64,000 nt of DNA from CAXMNX01 sp964194845 (GTDB lineage Bacteria > Pseudomonadota > Alphaproteobacteria > Rhodobacterales > Rhodobacteraceae), in contig CAXMNX010000035.1 of assembly GCA_964194845.1 (NCBI GenBank), positions 1 to 64,000 of the forward strand, in the 5' to 3' direction. Numbering within the stretch: the stretch's first letter is position 1; every line of letters starts with the position of its first letter. Below, piece by piece: positions 1 through 7,815 of the stretch. Position numbers and translations under genes: made by a program. Under the pieces are notes generated by a model, which was not told the DNA's origin, made no database searches, and worked only from the letters and a program-made list of their open reading frames with translations.

Positions 1-59
1 GGCGGGCATTGCGGGGTGATCCGGTGTAAGACAGGTGGAATATTAGCAAAGGACGGGGC

Positions 60-479
60 GTGGCGACAGGCGATTTCAAGGGGGCAAAGCTGGCGATCCT
101 GGTGGATGATCGGATCGTCGTGATCCAGCGGGACGAGATACCGGAAATTCCCTGGCCCGGGTTCTGGGATTTGCCGGGCGGGGCAAGGGAACCCGGCGAG
201 AGCCCTTCGGAGTGCGTGATCCGCGAAACGTGGGAGGAACTGGGGCTGGAGTATGCGCCGACCGACTTTTGCTGAAGCCGCGAATACATTATTCCTTCGG
301 GCGCGCGCGACTGGTTTTTTGTGACCGAACAGCCTGCCTTTGATCCCACGCTCGTCCGGTTCGGAAATGAGGGGCAGGAATGGAGGATTTCGGGGCTGGA
401 TTGGTATTTATCCGAGCCTCAGGTAATTCCCCACCAGCGAGACCATGTGAAAGATTATCTGGCGGTCAGAAATTGCTGA
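60..479 (+). pseudogene. NUDIX hydrolase broken by an in-frame TGA
   Basis: GTG start at 60. The first 71 codons contain a complete Nudix box (GX5EX7REUXEEXGU, with the REtWEElGL core near residues 54-62), the Mg2+-binding catalytic motif of nucleoside-diphosphate-X hydrolases. The frame then meets TGA at 273-275 and continues open, with protein-like sequence (SREYIIPSGARDWFFVTEQP), to a second TGA at 477-479. About 139 residues would be a normal length for the family. The simplest reading is a TGG (Trp) to TGA change, but a sequencing error is possible. The catalytic half could still be made as a 71-residue fragment, although the C-terminal strands would be missing. Substrate unknown. Confidence 0.75.
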
Positions 480-603
480 TTTCAGGGAGTTTTCCGGCGC
501 TGTTGCCCTTGGGTCACCCAAGCAACCGAATCGGTGTCAACCCCCATAAGCCGTTGAAATAACACGCTACGGCGCCCATATATCAATCAAAGGGGGATAG
601 GAT

Positions 604-1503
604 ATGGAATTTATCTTTGAAGAAATACTGGGTCCGTTAGGCGGTGGTGGGATTGCCACCCTGCTGCTCGCGGCATTCATCATTCTATGCATCTACAAGG
701 GCGTCAAGATCGTCTCGCAATCCGACAAACACGTGGTCGAAAGGTTTGGTCGGCTTCGGACTGTTTTAGGGCCTGGCATCAACTTTATCGTGCCGTTTCT
801 GGACCGGGTCGCGCATAAAATATCCATTCTCGAGCGCCAGCTTCCCAACGCGAACCAGGACGCAATTACGGCCGACAACGTGTTGGTTCAGGTGGAAACG
901 AGCGTGTTCTACCGGATCACTGAGCCTGAAAAGACCGTCTACCGAATTCGCGACGTCGATGCCGCGATTGCAACGACCGTTGCCGGCATCGTCCGCGCCG
1001 AGATTGGTAAGATGGAGCTGGATGAGGTCCAGTCGAACCGCAACATGCTGATTTCCACGATTAAAGAGGCCGTCGAAGAAGCGGTGGACGATTGGGGGAT
1101 CGAAGTTACACGGGCCGAACTTCTGGATGTGAACCTGGATCAGGCAACGCGCGACGCGATGCTGCAACAGCTGAACGCCGAGCGTGAACGCCGCGCCGCA
1201 GTCACGCGGGCCGAGGGCGAAAAGCGCGCGGTGGAACTGAATGCAGACGCCGAGCTTTATGCCGCCGAGCAGGCCGCCAAAGCGCGCCGCGTTTTGGCCG
1301 AGGCCGAAGCCTTTGCCACCAGCACGATCGCGAACGCAATTCAGGACAACGGACTTGAAGCCGCGCAGTATCAGGTCGCATTGAAGCAAGTCGAGGCGCT
1401 GAATGCGCTGGGCGCGAGCGCGTCAAGTTCGACCATCGTGGTGCCCGCCAATGCGCTTGAAGCCTTTGGCGATGCCTTCAAGATGCTGAAAGGGCGGGGC
1501 TGA
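604..1503 (+). CDS. qmcA: SPFH/Band 7 membrane protein (paraslipin/QmcA type)
   Basis: A 299-residue stomatin/prohibitin-family protein. A single N-terminal membrane segment (about residues 15-33) is followed by the SPFH core (VVERFGRLRTVLGPGINFIVPFLD onward) and a long Ala/Glu/Arg-rich coiled coil (about 185-260), the usual architecture of ring-forming microdomain scaffolds. A purine-rich Shine-Dalgarno (aaagggggat) lies just upstream of the ATG. Its stop overlaps the start of the nfeD gene (TGATG), so the two are translationally coupled. SPFH/NfeD pairs are thought to act together in membrane quality control or membrane ordering. The exact role is not readable from sequence. Confidence 0.88.
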   Translation: MEFIFEEILGPLGGGGIATLLLAAFIILCIYKGVKIVSQSDKHVVERFGRLRTVLGPGINFIVPFLDRVAHKISILERQLPNANQDAITADNVLVQVETSVFYRITEPEKTVYRIRDVDAAIATTVAGIVRAEIGKMELDEVQSNRNMLISTIKEAVEEAVDDWGIEVTRAELLDVNLDQATRDAMLQQLNAERERRAAVTRAEGEKRAVELNADAELYAAEQAAKARRVLAEAEAFATSTIANAIQDNGLEAAQYQVALKQVEALNALGASASSSTIVVPANALEAFGDAFKMLKGRG

Positions 1504-1790
1504 TGTTTGAGATGATCTGGGCAATCTGGTGGGTCTGGATAATTGCAGCACTGGTATTGGCGACGCTTGAGGTCGTTGCCCCGGCGCAAATTTTCCTTGG
1601 CTTTGCCATCGGGGCGCTGGGTGTGGGAGCCGCACTTTTAGTCGGTGTTCCCGGCCTCGCGAACTCGCTCCCGCTGACCAGCCTTGTATTCGCTTTTCTC
1701 TCGCTTGGTGCCTGGATCGGCGTGCGCCGGATGGTCGGAGTGCGAGAGGGGCAGGTGAAAGTCTGGGAGAAGGATATTAACGACGATTGA
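1503..1790 (+). CDS. NfeD-family membrane protein, short (NfeD1b) form
   Basis: A 95-residue partner of the SPFH protein, overlapping its stop codon. Three hydrophobic segments (about residues 5-22, 24-46 and 52-70) lead into a short polar tail (GQVKVWEKDINDD), matching YbbJ/NfeD1b proteins that lack the protease domain of long NfeD. The 3' half (from 1664) is repeated at 3274-3397 with the reading frame preserved but with substitutions (FLSLGAWIG here, VQSLLAWIA there). The second copy has no start, so this is the functional gene. Confidence 0.85.
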   Translation: MFEMIWAIWWVWIIAALVLATLEVVAPAQIFLGFAIGALGVGAALLVGVPGLANSLPLTSLVFAFLSLGAWIGVRRMVGVREGQVKVWEKDINDD

Positions 1791-1821
1791 GGGGGCGTGA
1801 GCGGCGGGTATGTGGACGAAG
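1664..1821. repeat. Direct repeat, copy 1 (3' end of nfeD plus downstream)
   Basis: This stretch covers the last 40 or so codons of nfeD and about 30 bases past its stop. It matches 3274-3431 at a constant offset of 1610 bases, with scattered substitutions and no gaps until the end. Most coding differences keep the frame open, so the second copy looks like a homologue from a related strain, not a fresh duplication. Confidence 0.9.
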
Positions 1822-2030
1822 CGGACCTCAGACCGGGCAAAGCAAAGAGCTAAGCAGTCTGTTAATTCTTGCAAGATTATCTGGATTTTGTGTTACCGAG
1901 AAACACAATACGCGATCGTGCGTCATGTTTCACACACAGATTATTTCAATATAATGCCTATCACGAGCTGGCGACACCGACCCTTATGCGTGCGGTTGCC
2001 AAAGTTTTCCGACAAACAAGGAGTTTTCGA
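1822..2030. other. AT-rich leader region of the inserted block
   Basis: No convincing gene. The stretch is visibly richer in A+T than the flanking genes. It holds a perfect TATAAT at 1950-1955, 75 bases before the ATG at 2031, which could be the -10 box for the Sel1-repeat gene, and a good Shine-Dalgarno (aaggag, 2019-2024). The -35 match is poor. Confidence 0.4.
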
Positions 2031-3126
2031 ATGAAATCGCTAGAAGCGACGCTGCGATCACCTAAACGCGCGGCCTCAAACCCAGTATGAACTGTTAGGT
2101 ACTAAGATCCTGTCTCCAAACGAAGCTGGGTGGGACTTGGTTTATTCGTCCTTTACCGAGTTGGGTTTAGCTACACGCGGGCCGGAGCCTGGGGAAACAA
2201 CTGGAGCTATCGCCTCTGTGATACAGGTGCCAGCTTCGGCCAGTGATCAGGAGTACCTGCAATTCATAAAGTCGTCAGGTGCGGAAACGAACTACGGCGA
2301 AGACCCAATCCGATTTGTCCTACTGAGCACAAGTGAAGAACTAGCAACTTTCAAGGATTTAGAGTGCGTCAAATACCGGCGCATCTTTCAAGACTTGAAC
2401 ACTACCGCTCCCGATGCTGTCGGTTCGCAATATCTAAAGGGTCTGGGCTGGCTTTGCCGCGACCCCGGTCGTTCTGGGCTTGGTATCGAGATTGGGCTTT
2501 CAAATCGATCTGGCGTGAATGAGATCACACCCAGCTTCCAAGCGGCGGCGGATGACTATTTTTCTACCGTGCAGCTTTCTCAGCAAATGTGGCTTCAAGA
2601 TTTTTCAGCCGGTCTCGCCGCTGCCCAATCAGGTGATTTTGAAGCAGCCGTCAGCATATGGTGGCCCCTAGCAAATTTGGGGGATCAGGATTCACAGTTC
2701 AATCTTGGAGTATTGTTCCGCCAAGGCTGGGGCGTACCACAGGATTTCGAACAGGCAGCGCGCTGGTACAAGGCGGCGGCGGATCAAGGAGCAATCGAGG
2801 CCATGGCCAATCTGGGAATGTTGTTGCGAGATGGTCGAGGCGTCCCTCAAAACTATGTGGAGGGTGCACGACTTTTGAAGGCTGCGGCTGAACACGGCAA
2901 TGCCCCCGCGCAGTACTCCCTCGCTGCCATGTATGAAAACGGCCAAGGAGTTTCGCTCGACCAACAGACGGCGCTAATGTGGTATTATGTGGCGTCCAAG
3001 AATGGGTACAAATCAGCCAGCGCCTACCTTGAAGGTATCGTTGAAGAGATGAAAGATGCAGATATAGACAAGGCAAAGGAGCGATCTTCTATTTGCATGG
3101 CGTCGGACTATGCAGACTGCGAGTAG
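2031..3126 (+). pseudogene. Sel1-repeat protein, apparently damaged at its 5' end
   Basis: From about 2080 a protein-like frame (QYELLGTKILSPNEAGWDL) runs to 3126. Its C-terminal half has at least three Sel1-like (TPR-type) repeats, for example NLGVLFRQGWGVPQDFEQAARWY and LGMLLRDGRGVPQNYVEGARLL, which usually act as protein-interaction scaffolds. The only well-placed ATG with a Shine-Dalgarno (ATG 2031) lies in another frame and ends at 2088-2090, so an N-terminal signal peptide is probably lost to a frameshift or small deletions. Initiation at TTG 2137 is possible but has no clear ribosome site. The gene lies between the two nfeD-end repeats and uses codons unlike its neighbours, which suggests transfer. 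Confidence 0.6.
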
Positions 3127-3498
3127 CCCAGGCAATGCTTTGCCCGGATCGAATGGTGCTTTGCCTGAGCCGACGTTCAAACAAACTGCCCCGAACCACC
3201 ACTTTACACCCATAACGTCGAAATGTGCATGCCGCAGCATCGGTCACTAAGGGCTCCAAGCAGACATTGGTTTCTCGCTCCCCCTGACCAGCCTCGTCTT
3301 CGCGGTCCAGTCGCTTCTCGCCTGGATCGCCGTGCGCCGGATGGTCGGCGTGCGCAAGGGGCAGGTGAAAGTTTGGGAGAAGGATATTAACGACGATTGA
3401 GGGGGCGCGAGCGGCGGGTATGCGGGACAAAGTGTGATTTCGCTGCGCCCGCACCAATGGCAGCAAAGACGCTATCGCCGCAGGAAAGTTAGCGTGGT
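3127..3498. other. Gap holding a degenerate motif and the second nfeD end
   Basis: No intact gene. 3127-3273 is non-coding and includes wording (gtgcatgccgcagcatcgg, then ctaagggctccaagcagac) that recalls degenerate intergenic fragments I associate with roseobacter genomes; that resemblance is from memory. 3274-3397 is the start-less nfeD end. 3398-3498 has no recognisable feature. Confidence 0.5.
3274..3431. repeat. Direct repeat, copy 2 (orphan nfeD 3' end)
   Basis: Second copy of 1664-1821. In frame it reads PLTSLVFAVQSLLAWIAVRR through to the same KDINDD ending and stop codon, but it has no upstream half or start. Together with copy 1 it frames the Sel1 block, the arrangement left by a single-crossover integration or a diverged tandem duplication. 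Confidence 0.88.
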
Positions 3499-4080
3499 TC
3501 AGGTTAATGCAGCCATTACCATCGCAACCGTTTCGTCCGCTTGCTGCCCAGTCAACCCCAGTTTGCCACGGACCTGGAGACCATTCATGACGGTCGTAAC
3601 GTAACTTGCCGAGATTTCGGGAGCCAGATTATTGCGTAAGGACCCGTCCGCAATCCCTCGGCTTAAGATTGCAGCGATAGTCTTTTCTTTTTGCCGCGTG
3701 TTCTTGCGCAGGCGGTTACGAACATCAGCGTCGTGAGGAGCAAGCTCGATTGAGGTGTTGACCGAAAAACACCCCCGGCGCACACCGGCACCTGTGGACA
3801 TTTCAATGACCCCCGAAAAAATCCTTTCGAGGGTCTGGCGTCCAGTATCGCTGGAAGTGGCGGCCTCTTTCAATCCAGCGTTGGCCTGCGACAAGTAGGA
3901 ATTGAGCGCCTGGGTAAACAGACTCTTCTTATCACCATAGCCTTTGTAAAGGCTGCCTTTGGCGATGCCTGTTGCCTCCTCCAAATCACTCATCGACGTC
4001 GCATCATAACCATGCAGCCAAAAAGCATCCAAGACTTTGGTCAGGACTTCCTCGATATCAAATTCGCGCGGTCTTGCCAT
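3499..4080 (-). CDS. TetR/AcrR-family repressor
   Basis: A 193-residue one-component regulator. The N-terminal helix-turn-helix (about residues 8-55, MSDLEEATGIAKGSLYKGYGDKKSLF) is typical of TetR proteins. The C-terminal ligand domain is of the AcrR/TetR_C type with RGCFSVNTSIELAPHD. It is divergent from the GST gene at 4233, and the shared region holds two related palindromes (4100-4120 and 4159-4180), so it probably represses both genes until a small electrophilic or toxic ligand binds; ligand unknown. I see no clear Shine-Dalgarno ahead of its ATG. Confidence 0.88.
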   Translation of the reverse strand: MARPREFDIEEVLTKVLDAFWLHGYDATSMSDLEEATGIAKGSLYKGYGDKKSLFTQALNSYLSQANAGLKEAATSSDTGRQTLERIFSGVIEMSTGAGVRRGCFSVNTSIELAPHDADVRNRLRKNTRQKEKTIAAILSRGIADGSLRNNLAPEISASYVTTVMNGLQVRGKLGLTGQQADETVAMVMAALT

Positions 4081-4099
4081 GAGAAGAACAACTTAACCA

Positions 4100-4180
4100 T
4101 TCGTAACTGATCGGTCAATAACGGGTTTGACAGCGGTTGAGTCCTGTGTGACATTGAGTTCGTAACCGATCGGTGACTAA
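4100..4180. promoter_or_regulatory. Paired TetR operators with a GST promoter
   Basis: Two copies of TTCGTAAC[T/C]GATCGGT lie 59 bases apart: core ACTGATCGGT at 4106-4115 and the perfect palindrome ACCGATCGGT at 4165-4174. The second sits between a plausible -35 (TTGAGT, 4154-4159) and -10 (TAATTT, 4178-4183) for the GST gene, so a bound repressor would block it. A TTGACA at 4127-4132 is a possible alternative -35. Confidence 0.6.
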
Positions 4181-4232
4181 TTTAGCTATACCCGCCGTGG
4201 CTCTGTCACAGACCCCAGAAAGGACTAAAACG

Positions 4233-4853
4233 ATGGAATTATACTATTCACCCGGCGCTGGCGCTCTGGCCTCGCACATCACGATAAGAGAGCTGAATTT
4301 AGACGTCGACATCATCGGAATGGATGTCCAGAAAACGCATCAGACTGAATCGGGGGACGACTACTATGCCATAAACCCCAAGGGTTATGTGCCGTTCCTG
4401 ACGATTGACTCGAGCTCAAGCCTGTCCGAAGGCGCGGCAATCCTGCAATATCTGGCAGACCAAGACCCGGAAGGCAGGATGATTCCGCCCGCAGGGACGC
4501 CAGAAAGATACCGGCTTCAGGAATGGTTAACTTTCGTTGGCACAGAGCCTCAGAGAATCCTTGGCTCCTTCTTCATCGAAGGCCATCTTACGGACGCCGG
4601 GCTGGAGTTCGGGAAATCCAAGTTGCATCAACGATTGGCTATCATGGACAATCGTCTTGCCAACAACGAATACCTTTTAGGTGCTGACTACTCAGTGGCT
4701 GATGCATACGCCTTTGCAATCTTGAATTGGATACCGGCGTTCGGTCTTGATATCGACCTCAGCGAATACAGAAATCTGGGCCCATACTTGGACAAAATTC
4801 GAAATAGGGAAGCTGTTCAAATCGCCATGAATGAAGAGGGTTTGCTGCAATAA
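4233..4853 (+). CDS. Beta-class glutathione S-transferase homologue lacking Cys10
   Basis: A 206-residue protein collinear with E. coli GstA: thioredoxin-like N-domain (YYSPGAGALASHITIREL, NPKGYVPFL, SLSEGAAILQYLAD) and an all-helical C-domain (YLLGADYSVADAYAFAILNW). In beta-class enzymes Cys10 follows PGA and stabilises glutathione; here the position is Gly (PGAG), so chemistry may rest on other residues. I chose ATG 4233, which has aaagga 10 bases upstream, over GTG 4173, which lies inside the operator. The gene is probably induced when the divergent TetR repressor releases. Substrate unknown; detoxification is the likely role. Confidence 0.82.
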   Translation: MELYYSPGAGALASHITIRELNLDVDIIGMDVQKTHQTESGDDYYAINPKGYVPFLTIDSSSSLSEGAAILQYLADQDPEGRMIPPAGTPERYRLQEWLTFVGTEPQRILGSFFIEGHLTDAGLEFGKSKLHQRLAIMDNRLANNEYLLGADYSVADAYAFAILNWIPAFGLDIDLSEYRNLGPYLDKIRNREAVQIAMNEEGLLQ

Positions 4854-4949
4854 TTCCCTCCGATTGATGTCAGTCGTTCGTGGTTGGACAGTAATTCGGC
4901 TGACACAGAGCTAGCTGGTCTGCAATTTTTGCCTTGCCACCCGCCCAAA

Positions 4950-5105
4950 TCACGCCTGGCTGGAAAAGCCTGTGTCAAACTGTTCGGACCGTTCGCCGCG
5001 ATACCAGCGATAAATGTCTGCGAAATCCAGCAGCGTTGCGATGCCGTTGATGATGATGAAGCCTAATAGAAACGTGTCGTATCCAGCGTCTCGCTTTCTG
5101 ATTAA
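4950..5105 (-). pseudogene. Remnant of a TM2-like membrane protein
   Basis: An open stretch of 51 codons without a start codon reads AGYDTFLLGFIIINGIATLL followed by DFADIYRWYRGER: one hydrophobic segment and a basic tail, resembling the C-terminal end of TM2-domain or similar small membrane proteins. The frame is closed upstream by TAA at 5106-5108. It lies in the 282-base gap between the GST and DUF1330 genes. I take it as the leftover end of a deleted gene; the TM2 assignment is tentative. Confidence 0.4.
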
Positions 5106-5135
5106 TTACGCGGGCGCTCATTTGAACGCGGCAGT

Positions 5136-5441
5136 TCACATTGCTTCGGTAATCATAAGATCGACGCGAAGGAAAACTTCGTCGCGCAATTCGTTCAGCG
5201 CGTTGAATCCGCCGCTCGCCACCACATCCCTGATCGACTGAGCGCTGGGATACTCCAGAACGGCAATGGACTTTGGGCCATCGCTGCCGACGGCCTGTTC
5301 GGTCGCACGGTATCGGCCGACCGGTTTGCCGCCGCCTGCGGCGAGAACCGGCATGATCTGATGCAGGTAGCTTTGCAGTTTTTCCATTTTTTCGGGATTT
5401 GGTGTGGACGTGATCACAAGATATGCAGGAGCGTCAGACAT
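5136..5441 (-). CDS. DUF1330-family small protein
   Basis: A 101-residue soluble protein with a dimeric ferredoxin-like (alpha/beta barrel) pattern: YLVITSTPNPEKMEKLQSYL, then KPVGRYRATEQAVG, and IAVLEYPSAQSIRDVVASGGFNAL. This matches DUF1330 proteins, whose function is not established. It is divergent from the TetR gene at 5580 with three palindromes between them, so it is probably the repressor's target. Confidence 0.8.
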   Translation of the reverse strand: MSDAPAYLVITSTPNPEKMEKLQSYLHQIMPVLAAGGGKPVGRYRATEQAVGSDGPKSIAVLEYPSAQSIRDVVASGGFNALNELRDEVFLRVDLMITEAM

Positions 5442-5482
5442 TTTTGTTCCTATTAGTTATTTCGAGTGCGCCAGCCCTGCCA

Positions 5483-5552
5483 GGTTGGATTGATCCAACC
5501 ATAAGAGTTATGCTATCCATGTGGATAGAAATATATCTATCCGAGTGGATAG
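5483..5552. promoter_or_regulatory. Cluster of three palindromes between DUF1330 and tetR
   Basis: GGTTGGATTGATCCAACC (5483-5500) has perfect 8-base arms. CTATCCATGTGGATAG (5513-5528) and CTATCCGAGTGGATAG (5537-5552) share the half-site CTATCC with the inverted GGATAG and start 24 bases apart. The third ends four bases before an ATG at 5556. They are probably operators for the adjacent TetR protein, covering both divergent promoters. Confidence 0.65.
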
Positions 5553-5579
5553 AAAATGCAAGAGGAATTGTCGAAGCCA

Positions 5580-6170
5580 ATGGCAAGGGCACGGAAGGCA
5601 TCCCACGAAGCGGTTCTTAAGGCCGCCGGAACGCTGTTCTTTCAGGACGGGTACACCGGCGTCAGCACGCGGCAGATCGAGAAAAAGACCGGGCTGACGC
5701 GCTTTACCCTTCAGACCAGCTATGGTGGCAAGAAGGCGCTGTTTCTGGACGCTCTGGATTGCTACCTTGAAAATCTTGTCACCGATTTTCTGCCGCGCGC
5801 TGACGCCAATGTCCTTGAAGCCCTTGCAGATTGGTTCGAAAGGCAGACGAAGCCGGAAAACAGGCCCGATCCGACTGATCAGGGCTGTCTTATCATCAAT
5901 ACGATGAGCGAATTTGAACGCGGCGACGCCGACACAGATGCCCGTATCGAGATGTATTTCACCGAGTTGCGAACGTGCTTTAGCGACCTTCTTGGCAAGG
6001 GCATTGCGTTGGGAGAAGTCGATCCGGGCCTTGATGTGGCGGCGAAGACAGAGCTTCTTGTCGCGACGGTTCTTGGAATGAACATGATGGTACGGGCGGG
6101 CAGTCACCCTGTTGCGGGACGCGCGATGAGCAGATCAATCGCCGAGATGATCCATGAATGGCGAGCTTAG
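5580..6170 (+). CDS. TetR-family repressor of the DUF1330 gene
   Basis: A 196-residue TetR regulator with a helix-turn-helix in residues about 8-52 (FFQDGYTGVSTRQIEKKTGL, then FTLQTSYGGKKALF) and a TetR C-terminal domain containing DQGCLIINTMSEF. I chose ATG 5580 (MARARKASHE), with gagga upstream; an in-frame ATG at 5556 abuts the operator and has no ribosome site. It is divergent from the DUF1330 gene across three palindromes, so autoregulation and control of that gene are likely. Ligand unknown. Confidence 0.85.
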   Translation: MARARKASHEAVLKAAGTLFFQDGYTGVSTRQIEKKTGLTRFTLQTSYGGKKALFLDALDCYLENLVTDFLPRADANVLEALADWFERQTKPENRPDPTDQGCLIINTMSEFERGDADTDARIEMYFTELRTCFSDLLGKGIALGEVDPGLDVAAKTELLVATVLGMNMMVRAGSHPVAGRAMSRSIAEMIHEWRA

Positions 6171-6220
6171 GCTTTAACGACGCGCCAATGACGAGCCTCA
6201 GTTGATCGTTCCGGGTTCTG

Positions 6221-7477
6221 TCAAGTCTTTTGTAACTCGGGTATTGGTTCTTCGACTTGCCAGATCGGCTCGAACGCGACTTTGGCTTTACCTAGTCTGG
6301 GGTGCAATTTGCGGGCGAGGCCCCACGTCAACAAAAGCCCACCGCCAGCGGCGGCGAATACGCCGGACACGGGTGCTACAATCAAAACCAACCAGGCCGT
6401 ACCGGGCGTGATAATGCCCGAAATATCCCGATAGGTGGAATATACTGCCGACATTTCTGTCCGTTCGGATGGTTTTACGGCCAGCAGGAATGGCAGGCCG
6501 GCGGATACATCCAACAGGATCAGGAAAAACGACCCGGCCATCAAACCAAACACAGCAATCCAAGGCATCCCGATTGCCGCCGCACTTGCCACAAACAAGA
6601 GCCCCGACAACAGGAACCCGGTTCTGATGGCATGGCGGATCGAGCGGCGCTGCATCCATTTCAACATGAATGGCGTCAGAAACAGCGTTCCATTGGTGAT
6701 AGAAAGCGCGATGCCGCCAAGGTGATCGCCAAGGCCCTGCTCGATTGCGAATATCGGCAGGTAAACAACATAGACCCACCAACCGCAGGATCGGATGACG
6801 GCGAATGTCCAGCCGGCAATCAGGCGCGGCTGCGCGACAAACCTTGGCAGAAATGAAAGCGGGTTTGCAGGACGGGCGCGGCTTTTTGTGATCAGGCGCC
6901 CGTTGCCGAGCCGCATATATAAAAACAAGCCCAGCATGATCAAAGCGGCGGTGGCCGAGACGAGAAACGGTGCGGGTTCCCACCAGCTTAGCAAGGCCAC
7001 GCCCATTGCCGGGCCGATGCACCACCCCAGCGCGCTGTAAAACATCCTGGACGTTTCGCACCGGCCCAGTTCGATCTTCGCAATATAGTCGAGCACATAT
7101 GCGTTGAAGCAGACGAACGTCGTCACTGTTGCGACGGTAATCAGCAAAAGCGCCATGACAATCGCTGTCGCTGACCCCTCGATCGCGAGCAATGCCCCTG
7201 TTACAAACAGCGAAGAACCGATGATATAGATCCAGCGTCTGGGCACGAACCGGGTGACGAATGGCACCATCAGGCCGCTTGCCAGCGAGATCAATCCGAC
7301 CTTGAAATACACCTCGGAAACCACGCTGGCGTCCTGAAGCGCCTTGTACATAGCCAGTGGGAAAACCGAGATCAGAATACCACGCGCTATGGCTTCAGCA
7401 CCGGCCAGTAGTGCAAATCCTCGGACACTTGGTGCCGGGGCATGGCGGAGCCACTCGGGAATACGACGCTGATGCAT
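6221..7477 (-). CDS. MFS transporter
   Basis: A 418-residue polytopic protein with about 12 hydrophobic segments and the basic loop VTRFVPRRWIYIIG between early helices, the general pattern of major facilitator proteins. A cytoplasmic loop (SRARPANPLSFLPRF) divides two six-helix halves. The substrate cannot be read. It ends 50 bases downstream of the convergent TetR gene and stands alone, with no obvious operon partner. Confidence 0.8.
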   Translation of the reverse strand: MHQRRIPEWLRHAPAPSVRGFALLAGAEAIARGILISVFPLAMYKALQDASVVSEVYFKVGLISLASGLMVPFVTRFVPRRWIYIIGSSLFVTGALLAIEGSATAIVMALLLITVATVTTFVCFNAYVLDYIAKIELGRCETSRMFYSALGWCIGPAMGVALLSWWEPAPFLVSATAALIMLGLFLYMRLGNGRLITKSRARPANPLSFLPRFVAQPRLIAGWTFAVIRSCGWWVYVVYLPIFAIEQGLGDHLGGIALSITNGTLFLTPFMLKWMQRRSIRHAIRTGFLLSGLLFVASAAAIGMPWIAVFGLMAGSFFLILLDVSAGLPFLLAVKPSERTEMSAVYSTYRDISGIITPGTAWLVLIVAPVSGVFAAAGGGLLLTWGLARKLHPRLGKAKVAFEPIWQVEEPIPELQKT

Positions 7478-7815
7478 GGCAATTACTCATCATGACTAAG
7501 TTCCGCATTATCCAATTCAGCGCGGGAAGTTTTGTCATCTGCGACGTTCTGTCGTTTTTGGAACGGGGCGCACGAAAAGTTGTGCGTGGCGGTTTTGTTC
7601 GGACGGGGCGGACTTGGTGAAAGTCCGGATTTGCCCGGAATGAAGCCGAAGGCGCCGGGCAGCGACCGCCGGTCCCGGCGGGTGGGCGCACTTGCTGCCG
7701 AAGCGCTCACTTCAGAACGAAGATGTACTTGTCAGCATTAAGCGCACCGATCAGTCGGAGCTGCGCCAACCCACGGGCGGTCGCTGCACGGCTCGTGTCG
7801 CGCTTGCCGGGTCCT
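7478..7815. other. Gap without a supported gene
   Basis: 338 bases with only short overlapping frames and no good ribosome sites. On the minus strand it contains GC-rich wording around 7640-7710 (gcggtcgctgcccggcgcc) that may be a decayed intergenic repeat. I find no tRNA, promoter or terminator that I would defend. Confidence 0.4.

Noticed and set aside
273..275. Selenocysteine or TGA recoding at the NUDIX and kinase stops
   Set aside because: No SECIS-like hairpin is evident after either TGA, another broken gene uses TAG, and TGA ends most intact genes here.
3129..3167. CAGGCAA/TTGCCTG inverted repeat after the Sel1 gene as terminator
   Set aside because: Seven-base arms 25 bases apart with no T-tract are too weak to call.
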